The position numbers and the translations under genes are program-made. The notes beneath the pieces were generated by a model. It was not told the origin of the DNA and ran no database searches. It saw only the letters and a list, made by a program, of their open reading frames with translations. From Actinomycetales bacterium UBA1383 (GTDB lineage Bacteria > Actinomycetota > Actinomycetes > Actinomycetales > Actinomycetaceae), in contig DBQX01000119.1 in NCBI GenBank assembly GCA_002305415.1, forward strand, positions 1 through 47,056: a stretch of DNA of 47,056 nt, given 5' to 3'. Shown here in pieces: positions 33,420 to 40,351 of this stretch (the stretch's first letter is position 1; each line of letters starts with the position of its first letter).

Positions 33420-34784
33420 ATGGCATACCTTCCCAAGTCGCTGCGGGATCGTGTCCCCCGGCAACCGCGACCGCGGCCGGCGACCCAGGCGGCGCCCCAC
33501 ACCGTGGAGCACGCGGAGGCCGAGGCGCGCGCCCGGGAGCTGGACGCCCCCGAACTGAGCATCCCGTGGAGCATCCGGGTGTTCGCGGCCTGGTCGTGGC
33601 GCAGCCTCGTGATCCTCGCACTGATCGCGGTCCTCGGGTTCCTCGTGGTCGAACTCAAGCATGTCGTCATCCCCATCCTGCTGGCCGTCATCCTCACGGT
33701 GCTCCTCAGCCCCGTCTACGGCTGGCTGCACCGCGTGCTGCGCTTCCCGCGGGTGCTGGCGTCGATCTTCAGCACGCTGGTGGTCCTGGGCATCGTCGCC
33801 GGACTCGTATCGGTGGCCGGCCGCAGCCTGTTCACCGGCTTCCAGGACCTCGCCGACAAGGCGGGCGCCGGCATCCAGTCCCTGCTCGACTGGCTCGCCA
33901 ACGGTCCGCTCGGCATCGACCAGGCGCAGATCGACGCCTGGATCGAGCAGCTCACGCAGACGATCCAGGACAACTCCAGCGTGGTCGCGAACGGCGCGTG
34001 GTCCCTGACCTCCTCGATCGGCAACATCGTGGCGGGCGGCGCCGTGGTGCTGTTCCTGACGATCTTCTTCCTCATGGACGGCCGGACCATCTGGATCTGG
34101 TGCGTCCGCCTCCTGCCCCGCACGTGGCGCAACCCCGTGCACGAGGCGTCCATCCGGGGCTTCGTGACGCTGCGGGGCTACACCAAGTCCACGATCCTCG
34201 TCGCGTTCATCGATGCCGTCGGCATCGGCGTCGGCGCCGCGCTCCTCGGGGTGCCCCTCGCGCTTCCCCTGGGCATCCTCGTGTTCATCGGCTCGTTCAT
34301 CCCGATCGTGGGAGCGTTCCTGACCGGTTCGATCGCCGTGCTCGTGGCCCTCGTCGACAAGGGCGTGGGCATCGCGCTCGCCATGCTGGCCGTGGTGCTG
34401 GCCGTGCAGCAGATCGAGGGACACATCCTGCAACCCCTGATCATGGGGGCCTCCGTGTCGCTCCACCCCGTCGCCGTGGTGCTGGGCGTGGCCGCGGGCA
34501 CGTACATCGCGGGCATCACCGGCGCGATCTTCACGGTCCCCCTGATGGCGTTCGTCAACACCGTGGTGCTCTACCTCTCCGGGCACGACACGTCACCACG
34601 GCTCGCGACGGCCGCGAACCGGCCCGGTGGCCCCCCCGGGACCCTCGGGGACCAGATCAGGGCGTCCTACGGGTACGGGCCTCCGGACGAGGACGAGGTC
34701 GACCTCGCCGAGGCCTTCCCGGCGACGACCGCCGAGGCGGGCCCCCAGGGCGAGGGAGGGACGGACGGGGCAGGCCGTCCGTGA
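33420..34784 (+). CDS. AI-2E family transporter
   Basis: 454-aa membrane protein. After a basic, Pro-rich N-terminal end, about eight membrane segments follow in the arrangement of the AI-2E/PerM family: VELKHVVIPILLAVILTVLLSPVYGWLHR at the front, a soluble loop of about 70 residues (FQDLADKAGAGIQSLLDW), and the signature VFIGSFIPIVGAFLTG plus AVQQIEGHILQPLIMG. Members have been linked to autoinducer export or Na+/H+ exchange; the substrate here is unknown. The C-terminal tail is acidic and disordered. The ATG has AGAGGA about 11 nt upstream. A longer frame from 33270 is not supported. Confidence 0.85.
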   Translation: MAYLPKSLRDRVPRQPRPRPATQAAPHTVEHAEAEARARELDAPELSIPWSIRVFAAWSWRSLVILALIAVLGFLVVELKHVVIPILLAVILTVLLSPVYGWLHRVLRFPRVLASIFSTLVVLGIVAGLVSVAGRSLFTGFQDLADKAGAGIQSLLDWLANGPLGIDQAQIDAWIEQLTQTIQDNSSVVANGAWSLTSSIGNIVAGGAVVLFLTIFFLMDGRTIWIWCVRLLPRTWRNPVHEASIRGFVTLRGYTKSTILVAFIDAVGIGVGAALLGVPLALPLGILVFIGSFIPIVGAFLTGSIAVLVALVDKGVGIALAMLAVVLAVQQIEGHILQPLIMGASVSLHPVAVVLGVAAGTYIAGITGAIFTVPLMAFVNTVVLYLSGHDTSPRLATAANRPGGPPGTLGDQIRASYGYGPPDEDEVDLAEAFPATTAEAGPQGEGGTDGAGRP

Positions 34785-34798
34785 ACGGACTGCCTGCC
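34761..34798. terminator. Hairpins between convergent AI-2E and greA genes
   Basis: Two alternative stems share one arm. The first is ACGGACGG (34761-34768) with CCGTCCGT (34775-34782). The second is GGCAGGCCGTCCGT (34769-34782) with ACGGACTGCCTGCC (34785-34798), 13 of 14 paired. They cover the AI-2E stop and lie just before the greA stop. They probably end transcripts from both sides; no T tract is present. Confidence 0.5.
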
Positions 34799-34803
34799 GT
34801 TCG

Positions 34804-35289
34804 TCAGGCCACCCGGAACGGGGTGACCTCGAGGACCTCCACCGAGAAGGTCTTCCCGTTGGGGGCCTCGTAGCTCACCGTCTCACCGGCGCGGTGCCCG
34901 TTGAGCGCCGCACCGAGCGGCGACTTCTCCGAGAAGACCTCGATCTCGACGTCGGCCGCACCTTCGCGGGAGCCGAGGAGGAAGGTCTTCTTCTGGCCGG
35001 CGACGATCGCCTTGACCACCATGCCGGGCTCGATGATGCCGTCGTCCGGCGGCGCCTCGCCGATCTTGGCCTCGCGCAGCAGGTTGGTGAGCTGCGTGAT
35101 CCGCGCCTCCTGCTTTGCCTGCTCCTCGCGGGCCGCGTGGTAGCCGCCGTTCTCGCGCAGGTCCCCCTCCGAGCGGGCGGCGTCGATCTTGTCGGCGATC
35201 TCCGCCCGTCCCTCGGTGCGCAGGTACTCCAGCTCGGCCACGAGCCGGTCGTATGCATCCTGGGTCAGCCAGGTGCCTGATCCTGTCAC
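34804..35289 (-). CDS. greA: Transcription elongation factor GreA
   Basis: Rescues backtracked RNA polymerase by stimulating transcript cleavage. The 161-aa protein has the N-terminal antiparallel coiled coil with the acidic tip AARSEGDLRENGGYHAAREEQ and the C-terminal FKBP-like domain (about 85-161) with SEKSPLGAALNGHRAGETVSYEAPNGKTFSVEVLEV. The start is the GTG at 35289 with GGAGGAG 5 nt upstream, giving the normal length; a frame extending to 35355 would run through the leader hairpin. The upstream leader holds a terminator-like hairpin, which suggests attenuation. Confidence 0.94.
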   Translation of the reverse strand: MTGSGTWLTQDAYDRLVAELEYLRTEGRAEIADKIDAARSEGDLRENGGYHAAREEQAKQEARITQLTNLLREAKIGEAPPDDGIIEPGMVVKAIVAGQKKTFLLGSREGAADVEIEVFSEKSPLGAALNGHRAGETVSYEAPNGKTFSVEVLEVTPFRVA

Positions 35290-35310
35290 GAATCTCCTCC
35301 CCTCGTCGGA

Positions 35311-35346
35311 GCAATAAGAAACCGGGTCCGTCATGGGCGAACCCGG
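35311..35346 (-). terminator. Terminator-like hairpin in the greA leader
   Basis: On the minus strand CCGGGTTCG (35346-35338) pairs with CGGACCCGG (35330-35322) with one G-U pair, followed by TTTCTTATT. It is located between the candidate greA promoter (35371-35376) and the greA start, so it can act as an attenuator, or simply end the upstream DUF4307 transcript. Confidence 0.65.
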
Positions 35347-35370
35347 ATGCGTCATGCCTGTGGAACAACG

Positions 35371-35376
35371 ATCTTA
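35371..35376 (-). promoter_or_regulatory. Extended -10 promoter of greA
   Basis: On the minus strand TGCTAAGAT, an extended -10 (TGn-TAAGAT), lies just after the DUF4307 stop. Transcription would begin near 35364, about 20 nt before the leader hairpin. The -35 region (AGTGGC) is poor, which an extended -10 can tolerate. Confidence 0.5.
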
Positions 35377-35398
35377 GCACAGCGACGTGCGGCGCCAC

Positions 35399-35800
35399 TC
35401 AGGGTGAGAGGATCCGGCAGTCCCCCACACTGGCGCCGGTGGCGCGCTGGATGGTGGCGACCGTCGTCGTGACGGTCGTGAGCTCGGCGCTCACCGGGCC
35501 GATCGTGACCTCCCTGACGCCCACCTCGGTGAGGTTGCCCGTGAGCGCACGGACCGTGCACGCGACGGTCGCCCCGGGCGTCGTCGTCACGTTGAACGTG
35601 ACGACCGCCTCGGTCTCCGAGACGACGTCGAGCGCGAGCCCCTCCGCCGTGACGGTCGGCTGGCGCAGCGCGACCGCCTGCCACGCGAACCACGCGATGG
35701 CCACCGCGATCAGCAGTCCGGCCACGATCCAGACGGCGCGCCGGTCGTTGGCGTGCCCGCCGTAACGCTGGCGCAGGTACTCCGCCTGGCTGAGTTCCAT
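35399..35800 (-). CDS. DUF4307 membrane protein
   Basis: 133-aa bitopic protein. A short N-terminal region (SQAEYLRQRYGGHANDRRA) contains the conserved RYG motif of DUF4307. It is followed by one membrane helix (VWIVAGLLIAVAIAWFAWQAV) and an extracytoplasmic beta-rich domain with two Cys (VACTVRAL and GDCRIL) that may form a disulfide. The function is unknown. It is located between greA and mca, a typical actinobacterial order. The ATG at 35800 is preferred; another in-frame ATG is at 35809. Confidence 0.85.
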   Translation of the reverse strand: MELSQAEYLRQRYGGHANDRRAVWIVAGLLIAVAIAWFAWQAVALRQPTVTAEGLALDVVSETEAVVTFNVTTTPGATVACTVRALTGNLTEVGVREVTIGPVSAELTTVTTTVATIQRATGASVGDCRILSP

Positions 35801-35897
35801 GACGCCCATTCTCGCACCGATTGCCGGTGGTGCGGCTGCTGGGGGATCATGGACAGCCGGAATGGCCGCGCGGGGCGGCGGGTGAGAGGCAGGGCAG

Positions 35898-36740
35898 ATG
35901 CGGCTGATGGCAGTGCACGCGCACCCCGACGACGAGTCGTCGAAGGGGGCCGCGACGATGGCGCGGTACGTCGCCGAGGGTCATCGGGTCCGGGTCGTCA
36001 CCTGCACCGGGGGAGAGCGGGGCGACGTCCTCAACCCGAGGTTCGGGGCCCGGGCGGTGGAGGACATGGCCGCCGTGCGCCGGGCCGAGATGGCGGACGC
36101 CGCTGCGATCCTGGGGGTCGAGCACGTCTGGCTCGGCTTCGAGGACTCCGGCCTGCCGCAGGGCGATCCGCCGCCGCCGCTGCCCGAGGGGTGCTTCGCG
36201 CTGCAGCCCCTCGAGGTGACCGTCCCCGCGCTGGTGGCGGAGATCCGCGGGTTCCGCCCGCACGTGCTCCTCACGTACAACGAGCGTGGCGGCTACCCGC
36301 ATCCGGACCACATCATGACCCACCGGATCTCGCTCCGGGCCGTTGAGGCAGCCGCGGACCCGGCCTTGGGGCCCGGCGAGCCGTGGGCCGTGCGGAAGGT
36401 CTACTACGACGTCACCTTCTCGCAGGCCCGCCTGCGCGCCGTGCATGACGCGCTCCTGGCCCGCGGAGAGGTCTCACCGTTCGACGAGTGGCTCGCGCGG
36501 CGGGACCCGCTCCTGGAACGGGTGGCCACCGCCCGGATCCACGTCGCGGACTGGTTCGACCAGCGCGACGCCGCGTTGCGGGCCCACGCCACCCAGGTGG
36601 ACCCGGAAGGCTTCTTCTTCCACATCCCGCGCGACCTCGAACGGCAGGTCTGGCCGGTGGAGGAGTTCGAGCTGGCGCTCTCGCTGGTGCCCACCAGCGA
36701 GATGGAGGACGATCTCTTCGCCGGCATCGACGACGACTAA
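35898..36740 (+). CDS. mca: Mycothiol S-conjugate amidase Mca
   Basis: Zinc hydrolase that cleaves mycothiol S-conjugates to release a mercapturic acid for export and recycle GlcN-Ins, a detoxification route limited to actinobacteria. The 280-aa LmbE-fold protein has HAHPDDESSKGAATMA with zinc ligands His9 and Asp12, the TCTGGERGDVLNP segment, and YNERGGYPHPDHIMTH with His138. Length and sequence fit Mca better than the related MshB deacetylase, though the two are close. The ATG has a modest GAGAGGCAGGG region upstream. Divergent from DUF4307. Confidence 0.88.
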   Translation: MRLMAVHAHPDDESSKGAATMARYVAEGHRVRVVTCTGGERGDVLNPRFGARAVEDMAAVRRAEMADAAAILGVEHVWLGFEDSGLPQGDPPPPLPEGCFALQPLEVTVPALVAEIRGFRPHVLLTYNERGGYPHPDHIMTHRISLRAVEAAADPALGPGEPWAVRKVYYDVTFSQARLRAVHDALLARGEVSPFDEWLARRDPLLERVATARIHVADWFDQRDAALRAHATQVDPEGFFFHIPRDLERQVWPVEEFELALSLVPTSEMEDDLFAGIDDD

Positions 36741-36779
36741 CCGTCGGGCCCGGTGCCGCACGGTGGGGGACAATGAGGC

Positions 36780-37019
36780 ATGCTCCTGTTCGAGACGCCC
36801 TCGCCCGCGGTTGACCTCGACAGCCCGTGGGTGGTCTCTCCCGGCATCGAGGGCTTCATCGCCTTCATGGTCCTGGCCGTGGCCGCGTGGCTGCTCGCCG
36901 TCTCGATGCTGCGGCACGTGCGCAGGGCGAACTACCGCGCTGCCGAGCGGGAGGAGGAGCTGTACGGCCCGGAGCCCGGCCGGGCGGCCGGGGAGCCGAG
37001 ACCCGTGACGCCGGACTAG
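36780..37019 (+). CDS. Small membrane protein downstream of mca
   Basis: 79-aa hypothetical protein. One membrane helix (FIAFMVLAVAAWLLAVSMLRHV) follows a short acidic N-terminal end (PAVDLDSPWVVSPGIEG), and a charged cytoplasmic tail (RRANYRAAEREEEL) ends in Pro-rich sequence. Similar small proteins are often found right after mca in actinobacteria; no function is known. GACAAT lies 5 nt before the ATG, suggesting a leaderless mRNA independent of mca. Confidence 0.7.
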   Translation: MLLFETPSPAVDLDSPWVVSPGIEGFIAFMVLAVAAWLLAVSMLRHVRRANYRAAEREEELYGPEPGRAAGEPRPVTPD

Positions 37020-37061
37020 CGGCGCGAGCGGCCGACGTGGCCGTGACGGCGTGGCGCGACG

Positions 37062-38156
37062 TCACTTCTTCTTCGACTTCTTGCCCTTCTTCTTCTTCTT
37101 CGCGCCGGGCGAGGTCTCCTCGTCCGCCGCGACGGCGTCGGGGCGATCCTCGGCTGGCGTGGGGTCCACGTCGGCGAGCTCGTTCACCGCGCGGACGTCC
37201 TCCGCGTGCTCGGCGATCTCCTCGTGGACCTCGGGGACCTTCTCCCCGGCCTCCTCGGCCGCCTTCGCGAGGGTCTCCGGGCGCATGGTCGCCGCGAGCC
37301 GGCGCCGCTGGGTCTCGACCTGCCAGCGGACTTTCGGCCACTCGAGCTCGAGGGACGCGAGTGCCTGCGTCAGGAGCTCGGTCACGGCGAGGCGCGCGTA
37401 CCATTTCCGGTCCGCCGGGATCACGTACCACGGGGCCCATCCGGTCGAGGTGTGGACGAGCATGTCCTGGTAGGCGGCCTGGTAGTCGTCCCACCGGGCG
37501 CGCGTGTCGACGTCACCGGGGTTGAACTTCCAGTGCTTGTCCGGCCGGTCCAGGCGCTCCATCAGCCGGAGGCCCTGCTCCTCGCGGGAGACCATGAGGG
37601 CCACCTTCACGATCACGGTCCCGGACTCCGCGACCTTCTTCTCGAAGGCGTTGATCTCCCGGAACCTCCTCGCCCAGTCGACCTCCGCCAGCTTCTCCAC
37701 CCGGACCACCAGGACGTCCTCGTAGTGGGAGCGGTCGAAGACACCGATCTTGCCGGGAGTCGGGAGGGCGCGCCGGATCCGCCAGAGGTAGTGGTGCCGG
37801 CGCTCCTCGGGGGTCGGGACACCGAACGAGCGGATGGCGAGACCCTGGGGGTCCATCATCCCGGCGACGTGCCGGATGATGCCGCCCTTGCCCGCGGTGT
37901 CGAGGCCCTGGACGACGAGGAGGACCGACCGCGTGCCTCCCGTGCGCCCGTTCGCGTAGAGCCGCTCCTGCATCTCGGAGAGCAGGTCGCCCCGCCCGTC
38001 CCGGAACGCGTCGGCCGTGTCCGAGTCGCCGTCCCAGCCGGGCGTCGCCGCGCGGTCGACGCCCGCGAGGTCGAAGCCGGGGCCGACGCGCAGGAGGTCA
38101 CCGGGGTCGGTCACCCAGCCAGCCACGCCGCCGTCCTTGCCGTTGTCGTCACCCAC
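37062..38156 (-). CDS. Polyphosphate kinase 2 family protein
   Basis: 364-aa enzyme of the PPK2 family, which transfers phosphate between polyphosphate and nucleotides (ADP, GDP or AMP). It has Walker A GLDTAGKGG (residues 84-92), the conserved GVPTPEERRHHYLWRIRRALPTPGKIGVFDRSHYEDVLVVRV with Walker B FDRSHYED, and the lid region VSREEQGLRLMERLDRPDKHWKF. The C-terminal extension of about 80 residues is acidic and ends in a Lys-rich tail (GAKKKKKGKKSKKK). The PPK2 class cannot be assigned safely. The GTG at 38156 has GGGAGA upstream. A partner for the Ppx/GppA protein at 28 kb. Confidence 0.85.
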   Translation of the reverse strand: MGDDNGKDGGVAGWVTDPGDLLRVGPGFDLAGVDRAATPGWDGDSDTADAFRDGRGDLLSEMQERLYANGRTGGTRSVLLVVQGLDTAGKGGIIRHVAGMMDPQGLAIRSFGVPTPEERRHHYLWRIRRALPTPGKIGVFDRSHYEDVLVVRVEKLAEVDWARRFREINAFEKKVAESGTVIVKVALMVSREEQGLRLMERLDRPDKHWKFNPGDVDTRARWDDYQAAYQDMLVHTSTGWAPWYVIPADRKWYARLAVTELLTQALASLELEWPKVRWQVETQRRRLAATMRPETLAKAAEEAGEKVPEVHEEIAEHAEDVRAVNELADVDPTPAEDRPDAVAADEETSPGAKKKKKGKKSKKK

Positions 38157-38241
38157 GTCAGTCTCCCTTCCCTGAACGGAAAGGTATCCGAATATGGGTG
38201 CACCCACACTCGCAGGCGTGCGGCACGCGTGCGGCGAGTCC

Positions 38242-39018
38242 TCAGGCGAGGGCCGCCAGGTACACCGCGATGAGGTGGCAGACGTACCCGATCACGGTCC
38301 CGGTGTGGAAGATCTCGTGGAAGCCGAACCAGGTGGGGGAGGGGTTGGGCCGCTTGAAGCCGTACACGGCGGCGCCGAGGGTGTAGGCGATCCCGCCGGC
38401 GGCGACCAGCGCCACCACGGCCGGTCCTCCGGACACCCAGAAGTCCGGCAGGAACCACACCGCGACCCAGCCGAGGGCGACGTACAGCGGGACGTAGAGC
38501 CAGCGCGGGGCGGACAGCCAGAACACCTTCAGGAGTACGCCACCGAGCGCGCCCGCCCACACGACCGCGAGCAGCAGCTGGGCGGTGGCGCGGTCGAGGA
38601 GCATCCACGTCAGGGGCGTGTAGGTGCCGGCGATCATGATGAAGATGTTCGAGTGGTCGAGCCGCCGCAGGATCTGCGTGACGCGCGGTGACCAGTTGCC
38701 GCGGTGGTAGACGGCCGACGTCCCGAACAGCACGAGGCTCGCGACCATGAACACGGCGCTCGCCCAGCGGTCCGACGCCGGCGTCAGGGCGACCAGCACG
38801 ATGCCCGCGACGAGGGCGAGGGGTGCCGTGCCGACGTGGATCCAGCCCCGCAGCTTCGGCTTGACGGTCGCGGCGACGCGTCCGGCCGCCTCCTCGACCC
38901 GCTCGATCGCCTGGTCGACCGCGTCGTGGGCGGAGTCCATGGCACCGCGTGCCGCCTCGACGACGTCACGGGCGTGGTCCCGCCCGGAGCGGGTCTTCCC
39001 TGTGGAACCCACAGTCAT
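38242..39018 (-). CDS. Hemolysin III/TrhA (PAQR) family membrane protein
   Basis: 258-aa protein. A charged amphipathic N-terminal helix (about 1-50, DHARDVVEAARGAMDSAHDAVDQAIERVEEAAGR) is followed by seven membrane segments. Family residues are the Ser-His pattern FGTSAVYHRGNWSPR, RRLDHSNIFIMIAGTYTP and the final GFHEIFHTGTVIGYVCHLIAVY, giving the three-His zinc site of PAQR proteins. In B. subtilis TrhA members affect membrane lipid homeostasis; a true cytolysin role is doubtful. The long N-terminal helix is an addition to the usual family length of about 210 aa. GGAGG lies 6 nt before the ATG. Confidence 0.87.
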   Translation of the reverse strand: MTVGSTGKTRSGRDHARDVVEAARGAMDSAHDAVDQAIERVEEAAGRVAATVKPKLRGWIHVGTAPLALVAGIVLVALTPASDRWASAVFMVASLVLFGTSAVYHRGNWSPRVTQILRRLDHSNIFIMIAGTYTPLTWMLLDRATAQLLLAVVWAGALGGVLLKVFWLSAPRWLYVPLYVALGWVAVWFLPDFWVSGGPAVVALVAAGGIAYTLGAAVYGFKRPNPSPTWFGFHEIFHTGTVIGYVCHLIAVYLAALA

Positions 39019-39034
39019 CGCACCTCCTACCTAC

Positions 39035-39046
39035 GGTTACGTAACC
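39035..39046. promoter_or_regulatory. Palindrome GGTTACGTAACC upstream of the hemolysin III gene
   Basis: Perfect 12-bp dyad about 17 nt before the hemolysin III start on the minus strand, with a further GTAAC copy at 39056-39060. It sits in the promoter region between two divergent genes and could be an operator; the regulator is not in the neighbourhood. Confidence 0.4.
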
Positions 39047-39166
39047 TACGCAATCGTAACCCGCGGGTGGTTGCGGGCACCAGCCCGGTGGCCACCGGCG
39101 TCGAGCCGCCTTCATCACACCACTGGGGGCGGTACCGTGTGCAGCGGGAGCGGCGAAGGAGGTCTC

Positions 39167-39931
39167 GTGGGCAGCGGCTTGCTGTACAGACTCTATGAGC
39201 GACGCCTCGCCCGCAACCTGGATCCCGGCCGCCTCCCGGGGCACGTCGCCGTGATGCTGGACGGCAACCGCCGGTGGGCGCGCGCGCTCGGAGAGCCCCC
39301 CGCGCACGGCCACCGCAAGGGTGCGGACAACATCACCGAACTCCTCGAGTGGTCCGCGGACGTCGGGATCCAGCGGGTGACGCTGTGGATGCTCTCCACC
39401 GACAACCTCGGCCGGGACCCCGAGGAGATCGCCGAGCTGCTCGAGATCATCTGCTCCGCGGTGGACACCCTCGCGGACGACGGGCGGTGGCGCGTGCACG
39501 TCGTCGGCGCCCTGGAACTGCTGCCGCCCGAGGTCTCCAGCTGCCTGACGTCCGCCGAGGCGCGGAATGCCGCCCGCGTCCGGCACGGCCTCGACGTGAA
39601 CGTCGCCATCGGCTACGGCGGCCGCCACGAGATCACCGACGCGGTGCGGGCCCTGCTGCGCGAGATGGCCGCCAAGGGCATCACGATCGAGCAGGCGGCG
39701 AGCATCCTGTCCGTGGACGACATCGCGGACCACCTCTACACCGCGGGCCAGCCCGATCCGGACCTCATCATCCGCACCTCCGGGGAGCAGCGGATGAGCG
39801 GGTTCCTCCTCTGGCAGTCCGTCCACTCCGAGGTGTACTTCTGCGAGACCTACTGGCCGGACTTCCGGCGGGTGGACTTCCTCCGCGCCCTGCGTGACTA
39901 CGGGCAGCGGGAACGTCGCATGGGGAAGTAG
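39167..39931 (+). CDS. Isoprenyl transferase (cis-prenyltransferase; Z-farnesyl or polyprenyl diphosphate synthase)
   Basis: 254-aa UppS-like enzyme that condenses isopentenyl diphosphate on an allylic primer to cis-polyprenyl diphosphate. Conserved regions are HVAVMLDGNRRWARALG with catalytic Asp32, HRKGADNITELLEW, LWMLSTDNLGR, VNVAIGYGGRHEI, PDPDLIIRTSGEQRMSGFLLWQ and SEVYFCETYWPDFRRVDF. Actinobacteria often hold two such enzymes, one short-chain (Z-FPP) and one making decaprenyl diphosphate, and FLLWQSVHSE and the early NLGR do not settle which this is. The GTG has GAAGGAGGT 4 nt upstream. It converges with aroQ, 3 nt apart. Confidence 0.88.
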   Translation: MGSGLLYRLYERRLARNLDPGRLPGHVAVMLDGNRRWARALGEPPAHGHRKGADNITELLEWSADVGIQRVTLWMLSTDNLGRDPEEIAELLEIICSAVDTLADDGRWRVHVVGALELLPPEVSSCLTSAEARNAARVRHGLDVNVAIGYGGRHEITDAVRALLREMAAKGITIEQAASILSVDDIADHLYTAGQPDPDLIIRTSGEQRMSGFLLWQSVHSEVYFCETYWPDFRRVDFLRALRDYGQRERRMGK

Positions 39932-39934
39932 GCG

Positions 39935-40351
39935 TCAGCCGGACACCCAGTCGATCGCCTCCAGGTAGCCCTGCCACCCGTGGCCCGCGATGCGGTGTGC
40001 GACCACCCCCGTCAGCACGTTGACACGGCGGAACTCCTCCCGTGCCTTCACGTCCGAGATGTGCACCTCGACGACGGGCACGTCGCAGGCGGCGAGCGCG
40101 TCCCGCAGGGCCCACGAGTAGTGGGTCCACGCCCCCGGGTTGATGACGATCGCGTCGTAGTCGCGCTGCTCGATCCGGTCGATCATGGCGCCCTCGTGGT
40201 TCGTCTGGAACGTGGCGAGGCTGTGGCCGTGTGACTGCGCCCGCGCCCTGGCCGCCTCCTCGATCTCCGCGAGGGTCGTGGAGCCGTAGATCTCGGGCTG
40301 CCGCGCGCCGAGCCGCCCGAGGTTCGGGCCGTTCAGGAGCAGGATGCGCAT
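39935..40351 (-). CDS. aroQ: 3-dehydroquinate dehydratase, type II
   Basis: Third step of the shikimate pathway, dehydration of 3-dehydroquinate. The 138-aa protein matches the small type II dodecameric enzymes. It has LNGPNLGRLGARQPEIYGS with catalytic Tyr22, the flexible loop Arg, QTNHEG, INPGAWTHYSWALRDAL and VEVHISD with catalytic His97. Its ATG overlaps the aroK/B stop by one base (TGATG), so it is the last gene of the aroA-aroE-aroK/B-aroQ operon. No terminator is seen before the convergent isoprenyl transferase gene. Confidence 0.95.
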   Translation of the reverse strand: MRILLLNGPNLGRLGARQPEIYGSTTLAEIEEAARARAQSHGHSLATFQTNHEGAMIDRIEQRDYDAIVINPGAWTHYSWALRDALAACDVPVVEVHISDVKAREEFRRVNVLTGVVAHRIAGHGWQGYLEAIDWVSG

